A stretch of 64,000 nt of DNA from contig CM069590.1 in assembly GCA_035771175.1 (NCBI GenBank), positions 56,276,477 through 56,340,476 on the forward strand, read 5' to 3'. How positions within the stretch are numbered: position 1 is the first letter of the stretch; every line of letters starts with the position of its first letter. A program made the translations under genes and the position numbers. Under the pieces are notes generated by a model. It worked only from the letters and a program-made list of their open reading frames with translations. It was not told the origin of the DNA and searched no databases. The DNA comes from Paratinospora sagittata (Eukaryota; Streptophyta; Magnoliopsida; Ranunculales; Menispermaceae). Shown here in pieces: positions 45,115-59,086 of this stretch.

Positions 45115-46503
45115 CTTTCTTCTTCTTTCGACCGTTTCTTACAGCAGAGCAGGTGGAGGAATTAGAAACGAGAAGAAACTTCAATCTTTCCTTGCATGCT
45201 AAGAAATTTCTTATTGTTACACTTGTCTACTTCTTCCCCTTACACTTGTCAAACTTTACATTCTTGTCTAATAAACAATTTGGTATTGACACTTTGATAA
45301 TCTCTCGAGACCACGTGACCCGATTTTTTTTAAAATTCGTTGGATTGACACCGATTTTAATTGTAATTTACATATTTTGTAGGGATTATTTCAAGTAACT
45401 TGACCATCCCATGTATTTTTTATTTTATTTTTTATTTTTTTATTTTTTTTTAATGGTAGATGGACATACCAAGGAGTATCATATTTGTTACAATTAATGT
45501 CTGATTTTCAATCCTCGTAATATTTCCATAACTTATTATAGTTACAGACATATGTTTTATTAAATTTTTTTTATTATTAGCCATATAATATTTATTTTTA
45601 TTTTCAAAAAGAAATGTAAAAAATGTAAGCTGCTTTTGGTAATGCAGTGTCCATGGTTGTCAAAGCTGCTTTTTTAAATTTTTCTTTAATATTCATAGTA
45701 CTTTAGAAACGACTTATAGAGTTAATAATTATATAGAATGCCAAAAGGACAGGCTATTACAGGCTTTGCAGCCCTAAAAGAAAATGGAAATATTTATTAC
45801 TTACTACACCACCGACATGGACACCGGCGTATATTTATATAATACAATGAGCTTCACAACCTTCACGTGTTAATACCCGATTACTTTAAGAACATCCCAA
45901 GTACACTTTAGGTAATTAATTTAAGTCACAATGACAAAAAGAACGTGACAAAACCCAAAATGATATTAACAAAAACCAAAAAAAAAAAACTTTATATTAT
46001 ACAAATATATTTTTGTATTACAAAGTGATCGAGTTCTCAAATTTCACTCCCACCCTTCTTTCTTTTTTGTTTTACCGTCGCGCAACACTGGATGGTGTCT
46101 GTATTGGATCATAAAAATACAAAGATCTTCTAACAAATAAATTTTAAACTCACCAGACCTTGCACAATAAAATAAACAAAATGACATTCATTTCAAACAA
46201 TGGCAATTTTCTTTTTCTTTTTTTTTGGTACTAAAATTATATTGCTATATCCATCATGTTTGTAACCAAGTTTTCCATCATTTGCATCTCCATATTTGCA
46301 ACATGAAGATCCTTTGCACCGTGCGAAGATGATCGCTTTCCTGTGAATCAAAAAAGTCAATTAATTATTCAAAGTAGTATAAGAAAGACTTTATAACTAG
46401 AGTTTTAGGAATTTTGTATCATTAATCTAATGAGTAGGAATGAAATTGTTAGTAATCATATTTACTTACTCTTGTTGGAATCCATGTAAGACTGGGCCTT
46501 GTT
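45115..46503. other. S28 promoter and spacer
   Basis: The 5' UTR and promoter of the S28 gene lie next to 45115. The rest is AT-rich spacer with poly(T)/poly(A) stretches, ending in the 3' UTR of the first VOC gene. No other feature is seen. Confidence 0.5.
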
Positions 46504-47294
46504 TTATGGGCATGATGAAGCGATAGGAAGAACAGGGAGATTCTCACAGTTGCAGATCTCAATCATGTAGCCATCTGGGTCATGAAAGAAGAGCTGATCG
46601 ACCTTGATTCCTCCATCCTTTACGAGGGCCGTTACATACTCCATTCCCATCTCCTCAACCTTTTTCTTTAACAAATTTATGTCTGCACACTACACTTAAG
46701 AAATTAATTAAACCAGTTATAAAACAATCAACCATGAATGAGATGTTGAAATTAAAGGGCATAAATATTCTTACTTGAAAGGAGATGTGATTATCTTTTG
46801 GATTGATTACCAATGTCTTCTGCCGGGCATCATCGTCAATGGAATTACCCTGCAACAAATGTATCCCAATTCCATAGTTGAACAACCTGCAGTATCGATC
46901 AAAACACTCAAATTAATTCAGTATAACTAAAATATTTAATCTCTTAGAAATTTGCATTTAAAGAAGGTCTCGTTCAAGTGTTTCAGCCATTCATGCATCA
47001 AAATGAAGATATATAGAAATATGGGTCTTAATTATATGAAGCACATATCACAGAAATCAATATAGGAGAATCAACACCTGCCAAATATATAGCTAGGTCG
47101 TGTTAGAAAAACATTTAGTTCTAATACTATTTAATTACCAATCTCCTTCAAAATTAAAAGAGGGCCTTCTAATGAGAATGAAACCAAGGACTTGTTGATA
47201 GAACTTCACAGATTCAATCACAGATTTGCATACAAAAGAGACGTGATTGAGTGAGTGTAATGGCAAACAAGGGATTAAAAGCTCTTATTCCCAT
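46504..47294 (-). pseudogene. Glyoxalase I/VOC family gene, start frameshifted
   Basis: Three exons match the gene at 50138-51091 in plan: 47294-47139, 46886-46775 and 46689-46504. Exon 1 encodes LPLHSLNHVSFVCKSVIESV, then FYQQVLGFILIRRPSF. Exon 2 encodes LFNYGIGIHLLQ and NPKDNHISFQ. Exon 3 encodes KVDQLFFHDPDGYMIEICNC and ends ASSCP. Metal-site positions of the VOC fold (His in LNHVS, His in NHISFQ, Glu in MIEIC) are present. The only upstream ATG (47294) is out of frame with this homology, and the homologous frame meets TAA just before it, so one or two bases were gained or lost in the first ten codons. It could be a recent pseudogene, an error in the sequence, or a gene starting elsewhere. 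The intact family (GLYI4/GLYI7-like) is linked to methylglyoxal-related metabolism. Confidence 0.7.
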
Positions 47295-49742
47295 TATCTC
47301 TCTTTCTCTGCTCTCAGTGCAATTTCTGGTTAATAAGACTTGAAATATTGTCTCTATTTATAAACAAGAAACTCAGCTTCTCTAACCTTTGCTATATTTT
47401 GTATAATAATAATAATAAACAAAAAACATGTTTACAATACTAACAGATGTGTGTTCATGATATGTGCTGGATCCTAGTCATGAAAATTATTGCTCCTAGT
47501 GTGACTGGGTCCACATCTTAATCCTATACGTAATAATTTAATGTATTTTTCTCTTGACCCTTTTGGAAGCTAATCTAAATTGTAGCGACAGAGCCGCACA
47601 GGCTTAGTTCAGAGCATGGGTATCATAACAGCTAATGGTGCCTGCTGCAACCACAGAAACCCCACTTGAATGGAGCATAGCTGCTTCTAATTTGAGACCC
47701 TTCTAATTTCAAATAACGAATAAATATAAATGTGTAGTTATATTATAATTATATTTTTATAGTTAAATTAATATGTTTTATAATTTTAATATGAGAGTAA
47801 TTAATTTTGAGCAATCAAATGTATAATTTAAAGTAATTCAATATTTTTTAAAAAAGAAATTTAAAAAGTATGTTTTCAAAGATTTTTTTTTATTAATTTT
47901 TGCTTAGTAAAAGAATGGAAAACCAAAAAAATAGGCCTCCAAGGCTTTTTCTTATTGATCTCGTAAAGGTAGTTTTTAGACTTAATTAATGGTGTTAAAA
48001 ATTGAAAATTTTAATATTTTAATAAATCTCTAGTCATTTATATATCTTTTGGGTTTAATTAATATATACCTTGGACCTGCAAACGTTTAATTTCTTTTTC
48101 TTTTCTTTTTTTGAAAAAATCGTTTAATTTCATGTTAAATGTGAAGAATTGTCGACAAAAGATACATATGAAACAAAGACTTTCTTCTTTAGAAGATGAA
48201 ATTAGGAACCCAAAACCCGAGAGGGTCTAGATGGCTATATATACTTGTGGCTCAAGAAGCAAAGAGACCTAAGTTTGAAATTTCATCCGGTGCATAAGGC
48301 CTAACCTAAGGGGTTAAGTACCTTGGATGGAACCTATTTAAAGAAGAGAAAAGAAACCATTTTTTTTTTTTATAAGTACAACTAACTATGTCTACCACAA
48401 AAACCAACTTCAAATGATGACAGTCAAGAACAAGATAAATCACTGAACAATAAAGGTCGTAGCCCATAATAAGTGATATTCTCTCTTAGAACGACAATCA
48501 GGAGAGTCGAACATCTGTCCTCGTAAGTAAGTAAGGGATGCAATACAACCCAAGCTGCAAGTGATTTACGAAAAAAAAAAAAAAAACAAAGACTATATAA
48601 ATGTTTTTTTTTTTGAATTCAATCATAAGAATCCAAAAATCAACTAATTAATTAATGATGAATAATAAAATAATAGCCAGACCTTATTATTTTCCCTTTT
48701 TTTTCTTTACAAATATATAACACAACATGAACAGGATAGTAATTTTATAGTAATTTCATTCGATTATTCAATATTGAAAACATTATTCATTTTTCATAAA
48801 ATGATGAAATTTCATATTTTTTTCAAGGTTTGGATTAATTGCAAAGCAAACGGGCATAACAATTGGACCTAAATCAAGTTTTGGTACGGTTGCAAGTGGT
48901 ACGGTTTCGCTGTGATGCGCAACACGCCACTTTCCTTGTGTTTCACGTGTTGTCTATTCTCTATTTAATTACGTTAAGGAAGCTTCGTGGAAACTTCCTT
49001 ATAACCCTCTTGATGTACGACAAATTTGTACATCACATAGTTTCTGCCGTCCGATTCGTTTGGTATTTTTTTTTTTATTACTACTACTACTCATAATAAT
49101 ACTTTTAAAAGTATTTTACATTCGACTCTCCCACCCACCCAAAAATATAAAAATAATAATAAATAAATAAAAGGGCAAAAATCACAACCACAACACAAGC
49201 ACCTTTTCTCTATAGACACCCAATATTGCAACGCATCTCCCAAAAATAACTCATGTTTTTACACACAAATCTAACTTTCTTCCCCTTCCAGATATCACTT
49301 CTGCCTTTAACTAGAATAAATGCGAATTTATGTCTATTTGAAAAGATAAATGCTTAAATAACACAATTTTCTAATATATTTTTTTGACATTATATTTAGA
49401 GTTGTTAAATTACCTCGTCTCGAGCGATATTGGTATGGTATCCAAATGCATTTTTAAAGTTTTTTTTTTTTTTTTTGTGGCTTCGTGCCTCTCATTTAAT
49501 TTTTTTTAGTATTTCAGATGAAAAATCAAAAATTCTTTAGAAGTATAAATAAGTGTAAAGGGGACTTGTGAGGTTATTAAGTTTAACTAAGAAGTAAATG
49601 AGGTTTATCTAGCTACAAATCAGCAATACTAGAGTGAATACTGCTAAGTTAACACCTAAATTGTACGCTCATTGTACATCATTTTTACATATTAATAAAT
49701 TATCTTGAGTTATATATCAATATATGATTTGAGACAATATAA

Positions 49743-49803
<61 letters not shown>

Positions 49804-50137
49804 TATGAAAGTAATGTACACGAAAATATATAATTTGAATGTTACTTTAGTAAATACGAATTGGCTCATATGTTTCAAAACAGTCATATCAAGAAAAATT
49901 TTCAATTTTTTTTTAAGATTTATCAGACATTTTCCTTTTTATATATATGGTCCAAGGAAATCAAAGATTCAGACAGTAGTAATATTGTTATTGAGCTACT
50001 TTATGGAGTAACTTAATGACTTATTGAGCATGACATGGATACTCAAAACGCACCAATTTTATCAATCCATATGCTTACAAAAAGCAAAACGGAGAATCAA
50101 GAAGAAAGAAAGCAAAGTTTACAGAGTGAATGTGTTA
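47295..50137. other. Spacer between the VOC genes
   Basis: AT-rich. It contains the (AT)27 array at 49745-49798 and short homopolymers. The sequence near 50137 is the 3' UTR of the second VOC gene. No coding homology is seen. Confidence 0.5.
49745..49798. repeat. (AT)27 microsatellite
   Basis: Uninterrupted AT dinucleotides over 54 bp. The array is likely to be length-variable. Confidence 0.95.
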
Positions 50138-51091
50138 CTAGAAGGAGATATTGATCATATCCATGCTCAAACGCTCCATCATAACTCTTTCCATTGCTCC
50201 ACACTCGCTCAAATTGCAGGTGCTTGGTTTGCTCCTGATAGAGCAAGAAGCTGATGAAAGAGGAAGAACAGGAATATTGTCACAGTTGCAAATCTCTATC
50301 ATATATCCATCTGGGTCATGAAAAAACACTTGATCCACTCTAACCCCACCTTCCTCCACCACTCCATTCACATATTTAATCCCCATATTCTTCAATCTCT
50401 GCTTAACCACTCCAGTGTCAGTGCACTGAAAAACACAACAAAATCAAACAAAAATGTTAACTTCTTCACTATTCAAATATAAATTATACATGTCATGTGG
50501 GTGTCATCGATATGTACAAATAGAAATAATAGTCCCACGTTGGGATCTCAGTATCAATAGTACCGAGGCCTCTCAAATAAAATCTCTCACTTGACTCACG
50601 AAAGGTGTGGTGAAGTCGGGGGACAGTATTAGTTGAGATGCAGGGCCGTTCAACAAGAAACACCAAAACAAAATGAGGGTTAATTAACTTTGTTGAAATA
50701 GTCTTACTTGGAAGGAGATGTGGTTATCCTTTGGATTAATGGTTCTTATTTCTCTCATGATATCGTCTCTTCCAATTGACCCATTTTTCAGCAAGTGTAT
50801 TCCCACTCCATAATTGAACAACCTGCACAAAATTCAGGAAATTAAGGTAAATATAGTACTTTTATGAGAGTTTAGACAATGAAGAAGACTGATAATAAGA
50901 TTGAAGAACTTTGGAACTTATAATTACCAAGCTCCATCAAAATCGAAGGATGATGGTCTTTTGATGAGAACAAAGCCCAAGATCTCCTCATAAAATCTCA
51001 CTGAAGTTTTCACTGATCTGCAAACCAAGGATACGTGATTCAAAGAGAGGAGAGGCAAGGGAGGACATTCTAGTATTTCTTCTATTTCCAT
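50138..51091 (-). CDS. Glyoxalase I/VOC family protein
   Basis: Three exons, 51091-50928, 50822-50708 and 50425-50138, join in frame to 188 residues. The order is LNHVSLVCRSVKTSVRFYEE with GFVLIKRPSSFDFDGAW, then LFNYGVGIHLL and NPKDNHISFQ. VDQVFFHDPDGYMIEICNCD and a short polar tail complete it. This is a single vicinal-oxygen-chelate unit like the small plant glyoxalase-I-like proteins (Arabidopsis GLYI4/GLYI7 group). The His/Glu metal positions are present. I chose MEIEEIL as start; an in-frame ATG five codons upstream (51106) would add MKFLI. It forms a tandem pair with the damaged copy at 46504-47294, with the same intron positions. Biochemical activity is not certain, since some relatives are not true lactoylglutathione lyases. 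Confidence 0.88.
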
Positions 51092-52969
51092 TATCAAAAA
51101 CTTCAAAAAAAAAATAAAAAAAATAACAAAACAATTTCTTGTTTCTCTATCTCCTATCTTTCCTTTCTTCCTTCTTGTAGCTCAGGCTTGCAGTACTGAG
51201 CTGAGCTTCTTCTTCCACTCTTTTATAGATGAGAGTTTCCTAAAATGTCTTCTAATTTCTTTCAAATTTACTGACACTTGCCCTTTTCAATTGTGAGGGA
51301 AGGAAACTTCCTAGAAAATTCTCTTATGATGGATGACCCTCTGAGCTTTCAAAGGGGACCATGTAACGTGAAAATTAGGAACTTGTTGGGGGCTGAGGGC
51401 CACAGTGTTGTTTAGTAGTCTTCTATATATGATGGGAAGTGTCACTAAAGATCAATACAGTAACAATGATATAGTTCTACCATTGTAGCAAGGATATACA
51501 TAAGCTATATAATAAATATGTGAAATCAGGTATATATGTATCTTAATATTGAAATTTGAATTGTTACACATATTGACATCTCTAATAGAAATTGATTTGA
51601 TATGTAGTGTAATTTTGCAGCAACGACCTTTTCTTTGTTAGGGGTCGGGACTTAAGACTTCATGTGAAAAAAAAAATGTTTAAATTGTTAAAATTGTATA
51701 AATTGAAATAATAGTCTCACATTGAATGTTGGCAAATTTATCTAGCTTGTAGAATATAAATTGAGATCCCATTCTTATCGGTTTTGACGCATCTTAAAGT
51801 AAAACTTCACACCTAAACTTAAAAGTGATTAAGTTAATGACAATATTAGTACCCAACATAATTTTCATAAGGCTGTCTATTATATTTGTCTACATGAGTT
51901 ATTTACAAAGAAAACAAAATATCAATCTCCCTTTTAGTTGGATAGTTGCTTTCCACTTGAGAAGTTTCTTTGAAGCTTCTTGTTGTGCTATTGTACTTAA
52001 GAGGACAGAGCCTGCAGAGGCATATTAGAGAACTTGTGGCCCTGGAAAATGTTGTTTTTTCTTCCTATGTTTCTTTGCTTTAATAAGTAATACGTATGTT
52101 TCAAATCCACTTAGACCTACTTTGATTTGACTAAATAAAGTTTAGCCTGCCCATCCTCCCTCCACACCCTTCTTTCATCTTCTTATGATTGATGCTTATA
52201 TTTTATTGTTCTTGAGGGAAATTCTTGGTTTGGTCATGAATTAATAGATATGACTTCCTGTCCTTCAAATGCAACCATAGAATAAATCATTTTCTTATGA
52301 TTCCCATGTACAATGAGAGCAAGTGCAAAAGCTCATCTCACCTACTCTGGCTAAGCACTGTAACTGTTAGAAATCAGGATATATAGCAATATGTTATCTT
52401 CTCTTACAAGGAACAATAACAAATTTACATATCATAACTTAATAATTTCTTCAGAAAAGTTTCTGATATATAGGAGTGTCACTAGGCACATCAGTAGTTA
52501 ATGGGCAGGGGAAATTCAGTTGAAACTCCCACTTAGGGAGAGAAGGTTAAATTTCAATCACTTTTATGTCTTGATCATTTTATGTGTATTTTTTTTATGG
52601 AGACAGACATTGTGTGATTGCCAAGAGTTGTAAGTTTTATCACCTGTAACCATGTATTCTATGCATTAAAGCAAGAATTTTTCTTTATCGATTAACACTC
52701 AAAACAATGTTAAACCTGGTCTGCATCCACAAATTAGACATATATTTTTGAACATTAGGAACAATGTACCTTATAAGTTATCACATGATGCCATTGAAAA
52801 AATAAGTAAAATAGTATAGTTTGTACCTTATAAACTAATTCTTTGGGTAATTAAGTTGTTTGAATAGATATAGATTAGGCAGATTGACAAGGCTAAACAC
52901 TTAGTTCAGTATCCATAGAGCCTACAAAAAAATATGTTTCAAGTAAATTTGGGAGGGAAGAAAACTAAC

Positions 52970-53173
52970 GGTGGCTTGGCTTAGTGGTTGAATGCAAACG
53001 CACTCACCCTGAAGGGAGGGAGTTTGAATTCAAACTGTGCCATCCACCTCCATATCGGTCAACGGTGTTCAATGGTGTTTGTGGCCGTGTCCTAGAGGAA
53101 TTAGTGAAAATCGTAATATTTCCGATACCCGCTAACCTCCACAAAAAAAAAAAAAAAAAAAAAACAAACAAAC
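52970..53173 (+). mobile_element. tRNA-derived SINE, plus strand
   Basis: It starts GGTGGCTTGGCTTAGTGG (A-box) and has the B-box-like GAGTTTGAATTCAAAC about 45 bases later. A body of about 120 bp follows and it ends in a poly(A)/(AAAC)n tail. The plan is that of a tRNA-derived SINE. It does not look like the Au family. No clear target duplication was found. Confidence 0.65.
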
Positions 53174-55870
53174 AAACAGTTGGGGGAATAGAATGAAATT
53201 TTACTGCATCAGAGACAGACCCTTAACTATGTTGACATTAGTAGCATCAAATCTGTTCTAATTGAACTTGCAGATTCCCCCTGCCCAAGCTCTTTCATAC
53301 TGCAAGGCTTGAGTCATGAGCACACTAACTTGTGGCTTGTACTCATTGTTTGGACCTCTAAGAAGAAACGAGCAAATCATATAGTTAGGGTCCAGAAAAA
53401 AAACCTATATTATATTATATAGACATGGATGATGGCCTATTGGGTTATTGATTGTCAAGGACTACTTAAATCTCTTGCTGCTCTATATGACTTGAATTTG
53501 GGCTCATGGTCCATTATCACAATTTAATATTGTTACTTTTTCTACAGGCTTTGCGTTTAGGTAATGTTAAATAAATATAAAAAATAAAAACAATTAAGGT
53601 TGCTTTTAATATAGGATTGAGATGTAATTTTTTATATTTAAAATTTTAAAAATATGAAAATACGTTTGTTTCGTAAAAATTCAAAAATAATTTTTTAAAA
53701 TTTATAAAAAATAAATTATTTTTAAAAATAATAAAAAAGTTGTATTCTACTTTTTGAATTACGAACGAAACATAACCTAAAATATATGTGACGTTGCATT
53801 TGTACATCAATTAAAATTCAAAGAATAAAGGCATCAATAGACACATCACATGTGTTTCAGTTTTGAGCATTACCCTTGTATTTATTTTTGTTATATATAA
53901 AAACTTGAAAAGTATGCTTTAAATGTACACTCATAAGATGAGTAGCATGTATGGACTCATTGAGGATGATTCAGTCGTAAAGTGTTTTCCTAAATCTTTC
54001 TTTCTATTGGGCTCCTTCATATATTTTTTTGTGAGGAATTAATGATGTGATCTTCTTCCTAATCTCAAACTTTACTCACATAAGAAGTAAACCCATTTAA
54101 CAGATAACTTTTTAAATACTTATAATAACCTCTTCATGGTCCTCTTAAGTAGTCAATGTGATATTTTTTCATAAACAGATAAAACTACCAAATTATTATA
54201 TTAGGATTACATATTTATTTTACCATCCAAAACACATTAAGTATACTGAGGAAGCTACCCACCTCAACTTGTATCCATTTCGAACAAGGCTAGATGAGTA
54301 GTAACAGGCGTTACGCCCCACCGACGACGTGACACTGGGGGGTTAACCTAACACCAACATCAACGTAACCAAAACACATTAATTTATTTATCTTATCATG
54401 ATGATGTGATAGAGATATTCATAAATAATTCTTGTTTCCATGATCAAGAAATTAAATGCCAACCTCAGGTAGGTATCCGTGAATATCTTCTTCTTGTTCT
54501 TATTTTAGAATGTTCTCCTCAATTATCACGAGAATAATACATACATATATTTATATATAATTAATAATCACGATATCTAAGTTCAGCTTTTCATTTTATT
54601 TTAATTATTTTACTCTCTCTTTCTTTAAGTCAACTACGTATTAATGCTTTTAGGTCCTCTTCGAATGATCAAGATATGTATGATACATCTTTTATACAAT
54701 TAATAATTAATATTATTTTATAAAATAAATAAATAAATAGCCACATAGGATAATGACAGCGCCCAAAAGTCCTCTTACCTAAAATTGATCATTTTCAACG
54801 AATAAGGTGGGCAATAATTAAAATTAAATATTAAAGTTAATCAGCAAGTCATCTTGTATACTTGTTGCGTCAGACTACTTTTCTTTTACTAGGACCGACG
54901 ACCCTGACATGTGAACTGAACTTACGGGCATGATGAGAAATGTCCGCTGACAATGATGACTTATGTGTGACTTAAAAGTGAAAATTGGCGTAAGGTCAGG
55001 GAGAATAGCAAGGTAAAACTAATTCACCTTAGTCATGATCATGATGTCCCCAAATGCTTGTGTATATATAAAACAATATATATATTTGTGATTTTGTGTG
55101 ATATATAGCAATAAAAATAGATGGTGCAGTGCAGCCAACAACAAACCATTTTAATCCATTTTTCTGTGGGATGGAAAAAGAGTGATGATGACACGCGTGC
55201 TATTCAAGTGGTGGGAATGGGATTGTAACTTTTTGACGAATTTTGAAGGAAACGCATCAAATATCATTTATTATCCTTTTTTATTTAATTTAATATATAT
55301 TTTTTAAAAAGATTGATTTTCATTTATATATATATATATATATAAATACCTGACTAATACTTATAACGATAATAATACGTACTCATAGATATCATATCAT
55401 GATAGGTTTGAGATTATTTTCTCGTGATTGTTACGTACGTACGTACTATCCATTTCAATAGTGCAACAACATAACGACGGGTGTTACTACCTTACATGGC
55501 TGCACAACAAGCAACATGATATTATACAATTCACTTTCCTTTCACTCCCCCCCCCCCCCCCCCCCCCCCAACTTCCAACATTCCTTTGCCATTTCTGTTT
55601 TCCTTTCTTCTTTTCAGAATGGCTCGTTCGTCCTTTATACACTTAACGCTTTCAACTTTTCTTCAATTATATATCATATGATTCAAATAAATGATAATGA
55701 TGATGTATAATAGTTGATGTATCATCAAGGTGCTTCAATGTTGGTATTTTAGCCTTAGTCTTATATAATTAACCTCTTTAGAGAAATCTGAGAAATCCAA
55801 ATGAGAAAACCTATAAAACTGTTTCCTCACGCTGTAGCAAGCACATGCGAATGGGCCCACTGCTGCCAGC

Positions 55871-55924
55871 TTCCACATGCACCCTCTTCACCCGTATTCC
55901 ACATGCACCCTCTTCACCCGTATT
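55871..55924. repeat. 26-bp tandem duplication
   Basis: Two adjacent copies of a unit starting TTCCACATGCACCC, period 26 bp, with copies identical by eye. Confidence 0.9.
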
Positions 55925-57199
55925 TAACGGGCAATTAAAGTGAACTCTCCAATCAACTCCCTTTCTTCTCAATTTTGACTTGAGGGACGTTATATATACA
56001 TTGAGCGTCAACATTATTTTTTTAAGGCTGATACCTATTTTTTTTTAATATTACGGAGACATCTTTAAAACATATTTAAAGGTGCTAAGTGTCAATATTA
56101 AATGTTAATACCTAGCTTATATAAAATACTTTTCTTTTGATTATAACACCAAAGGAAAATATTACATCCAAAAATAATTAATGAAATAGATTTATTTTTT
56201 CTCTTTTTTGACAAAATACAATATTAATATTTAGTTGTATAACCGGCTCTATCACCATACAATATTCTCAAAAAAGTATTAGACCTGTTCTTGATCCATT
56301 AAATCCTCTTTGCACAAACTTTATTGATTTATTTTTTTTATTAAGAGCCAAAGGTGGATGACTTGGTCTTGACTATTCTCTTGATGGTCTAAAGACGTAG
56401 AGGATCTGAATTCCTAGTTTATTGGATGGATGATCAACTTAATTATTATAAACGTAGTTCAAATGGGGCGTCCAAAAGCTTAAGATCGATAGAGATTAAG
56501 GTAATTTCGTAGATTAAAGTTAAAATGCCCCATAAAAATGGTAGATCTTTTTTTTTTAGTTGTATTAGTATTTTTTTTTATAATTGATGATGCCTTTGAG
56601 AAAAAGTATCCCTATGATAACATTAATTATGATCACCAATATCAATACAATATACAACGCTTATCAAATGGTAATAACACTGTATTTGCGTTCAATACTA
56701 GTATTTTAATGACATTTCTCTTAAAAAAATGTACTTATATAGTCATTAAACCATATATTACATACATTCCTATGTAAAACACATGTATATTCAATAATTA
56801 TAATTGTATAATATGTACCACATATAGATGCATTTTTATAATTACAATAGTATTATCTTCGTTTATAAGTGACAAGAATTCATGGTGGAAGTATAGTAGA
56901 AATATAAGTTTTGATAAAATATTGAATTAATTACCTGTCTCGGCGTAAAAAATAAAAAAAATTGAATAAAAGCGAGGATTGGAAAGCGAACTTGAATGGC
57001 ATCACGTGCGAGAAGTAAGCAGATAACGTACACGTGGCCCTCCGAAGATTTTTGAGGACCACGGAGCCCCGTACTACTGAATCATAGATATCAAGAATCT
57101 ATACCAAGAATCCAGGGCTCCACACACACACATAAATAACAAAATGCTAGCGTCGCACCGCGTGGGGCGTCTCACCAAGAACCAAGTTACTTAGTCAAT

Positions 57200-59086
57200 A
57201 TAATATATACATAGTCCCTACATCTGACGGTCTGCAGTGCAGCTTTTATGTGGGCCCATCGTGTGTTCCTTCGTTTCTAATTTCATCGCTACGTGACCCC
57301 ACCGATCCTTCGGCCGGACGAGAAAGACGACCAACCGATTTCCCCTACACAACTCAATCCGGTGGCAATATCGTAGATTCGGAGATAAGGAACGGACAAA
57401 AGAGTCTGTTCAACTACCCTGTTTGGTGTTCGGTTTTCGGTGTTGGGTGTCACCGTGTCAGTTTCTTTTCTTCCTTGTATAGGGAGTTTGCTTTCTTTAA
57501 CTTCAAAGGCCGAAATGAGAGAAAGAGAAGAAAAGTAACCTGCAGAAGATGCCGACGCCGTGGCAACTCCGGAACTCGAGACCTATCGAAGAAAACAATA
57601 ATAATAACAAGTAAAAACAAGTTTAAGAAGAAACCCTGACGCTAATTCGTTCATAACAACAAAAATAAAATAAAAATGGAGATGATGAAGAACGAGAGCA
57701 CGCGTATCTGAGTTGTGGAAACGGTTTTTTTTCGTTAATTTTGTTCGTTTTTCAACTTGTTTGAAAATTGAAGATCGTGTTGCAGAGATTTCGGCCGATT
57801 TCTCTGCCCTTTTTTGTTTTTTTTTTTAAAACCGGTGCCGATCCGTTCCCTCCTTCGCACTTCTCTTTTGCTTTTTCAATTTTCGGTTACTTTATGCAGT
57901 TAGTACGCTTTCAACTCTTAAAGATCTCTGGTTAAAACTGGTTTTTTTTTTTGGGGGGGCTGTAATTGTGAGATTCAAATTCGTTTCTGAGGCTCGATCT
58001 AGTGTAGAGGAAGATGGCTCTGGAATCTGGAGCTGGTTGATGGTAACCAACATCAGAGGTTTCGTAGTTCAAAAGATGAAAAACTCGCCGTTAGTGACAC
58101 AGATCAGAAGTTGAAATGAAATAGAACTGAAAAGTAGTCCAAAGTAATGGAGTTTAAAGTCGGATTTTGTAGAGAGTTTCGTTTTTTTGTATTAAAACCT
58201 GGATCCAGGTGCAGTACCGGGAGGAGATAAATTTTGCAATAAATCGGTGCAAATTTCGCGGATTTTACCGTTGGGACTCCTCGTCATCGAAAGCAGCAAG
58301 TTTGGATTCGATTCCGAGAATCCAGATTTTTCGAAACAGTTTCAAAATATCCATTTTATTAATATGATGTTTATTTCAGTTGAGAAGAAGCATAGCGGTT
58401 TCGGAACAAACGAGTTTACTCAGAACATCTCTCTGCATTTCTGAACGATTCAGTTCAGAATGTGTTCGCGAAGTTCGTATCAAGAGCTCTAAAGCTCTGC
58501 AACAACATTCCAATCAAGCGAAGAGGAAGAAGAAATTGATAAGAAGACAGAGACAAAGACATCGACAGGCTGGAATGCGGGGACCATCACAGAAAATTCC
58601 AAGCATTATCAGCCATTCAAATTATATTTAAGAAAAACAAAAACTCAAGAAAGCACAAAGTTACTTGATTTCAAAGCATGAGCAGTGGCGATTTCGGTGA
58701 GTTATCTGTTACGACATTCAAACTGTCCCTATCTTGGAGAAAAAAAAAAAAACTAAACAAATAAGAAGAAGGAATAAAAATTAAAAGCTATGGCTTTTTT
58801 TTTTTTTTTTTTCTGGCGAAGGATTGAGACAAATTACTGAACTAATCGCCTTAAATATCACTAATCCATGATTAGCTATTTTTCGCAGAAAATGGAGGTG
58901 AGGGCAAAGGTGGTATTCTTCAAGGTGTGAGCTCAACGATTCGGTGAACTTTTTCTGGACGGTAAAGTTACAGTTACATTTACAGTTACGATTGTTTGAG
59001 TTCAGGTTTATATTTGTGTGAGATATCTCTCATAGTGTTGGTTTAATTTAGGTTTCTTCTGTTCTATTGGGTCAGTGTAGGAAGAG
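57200..59086. other. Kinesin promoter and probable 5' UTR exons
   Basis: The G+C content rises from about 57240. Pyrimidine-rich leader text (near 57460-57480 and 57790-57900) and several GT/AG splice-like sites precede the kinesin start. A leader with one or more introns is likely, but the exact exons cannot be set. The 129-codon frame at 57250-57639 has no recognised homology and is not called. Confidence 0.4.

Larger units (their letters stand above)
51107..57199. other. Large AT-rich spacer
   Basis: It holds the promoter of the VOC gene at the left, a SINE at 52970-53173, a 26-bp tandem duplication at 55871-55924, a poly(C) tract of about 22 bases near 55549-55570 and several (TA)n runs. 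No coding homology was recognised. Confidence 0.5.

Noticed and set aside
49717..50011. Frames across the (AT)27 array
   Set aside because: Products are Ile-Tyr repeats from a microsatellite.
53143..53180. Target duplication search around the SINE at 52970
   Set aside because: No convincing flanking direct repeat was seen, so none is claimed.
57250..57639. 129-codon frame upstream of the kinesin
   Set aside because: An Arg-rich product without known motifs; the location fits a 5' UTR better than a separate gene.
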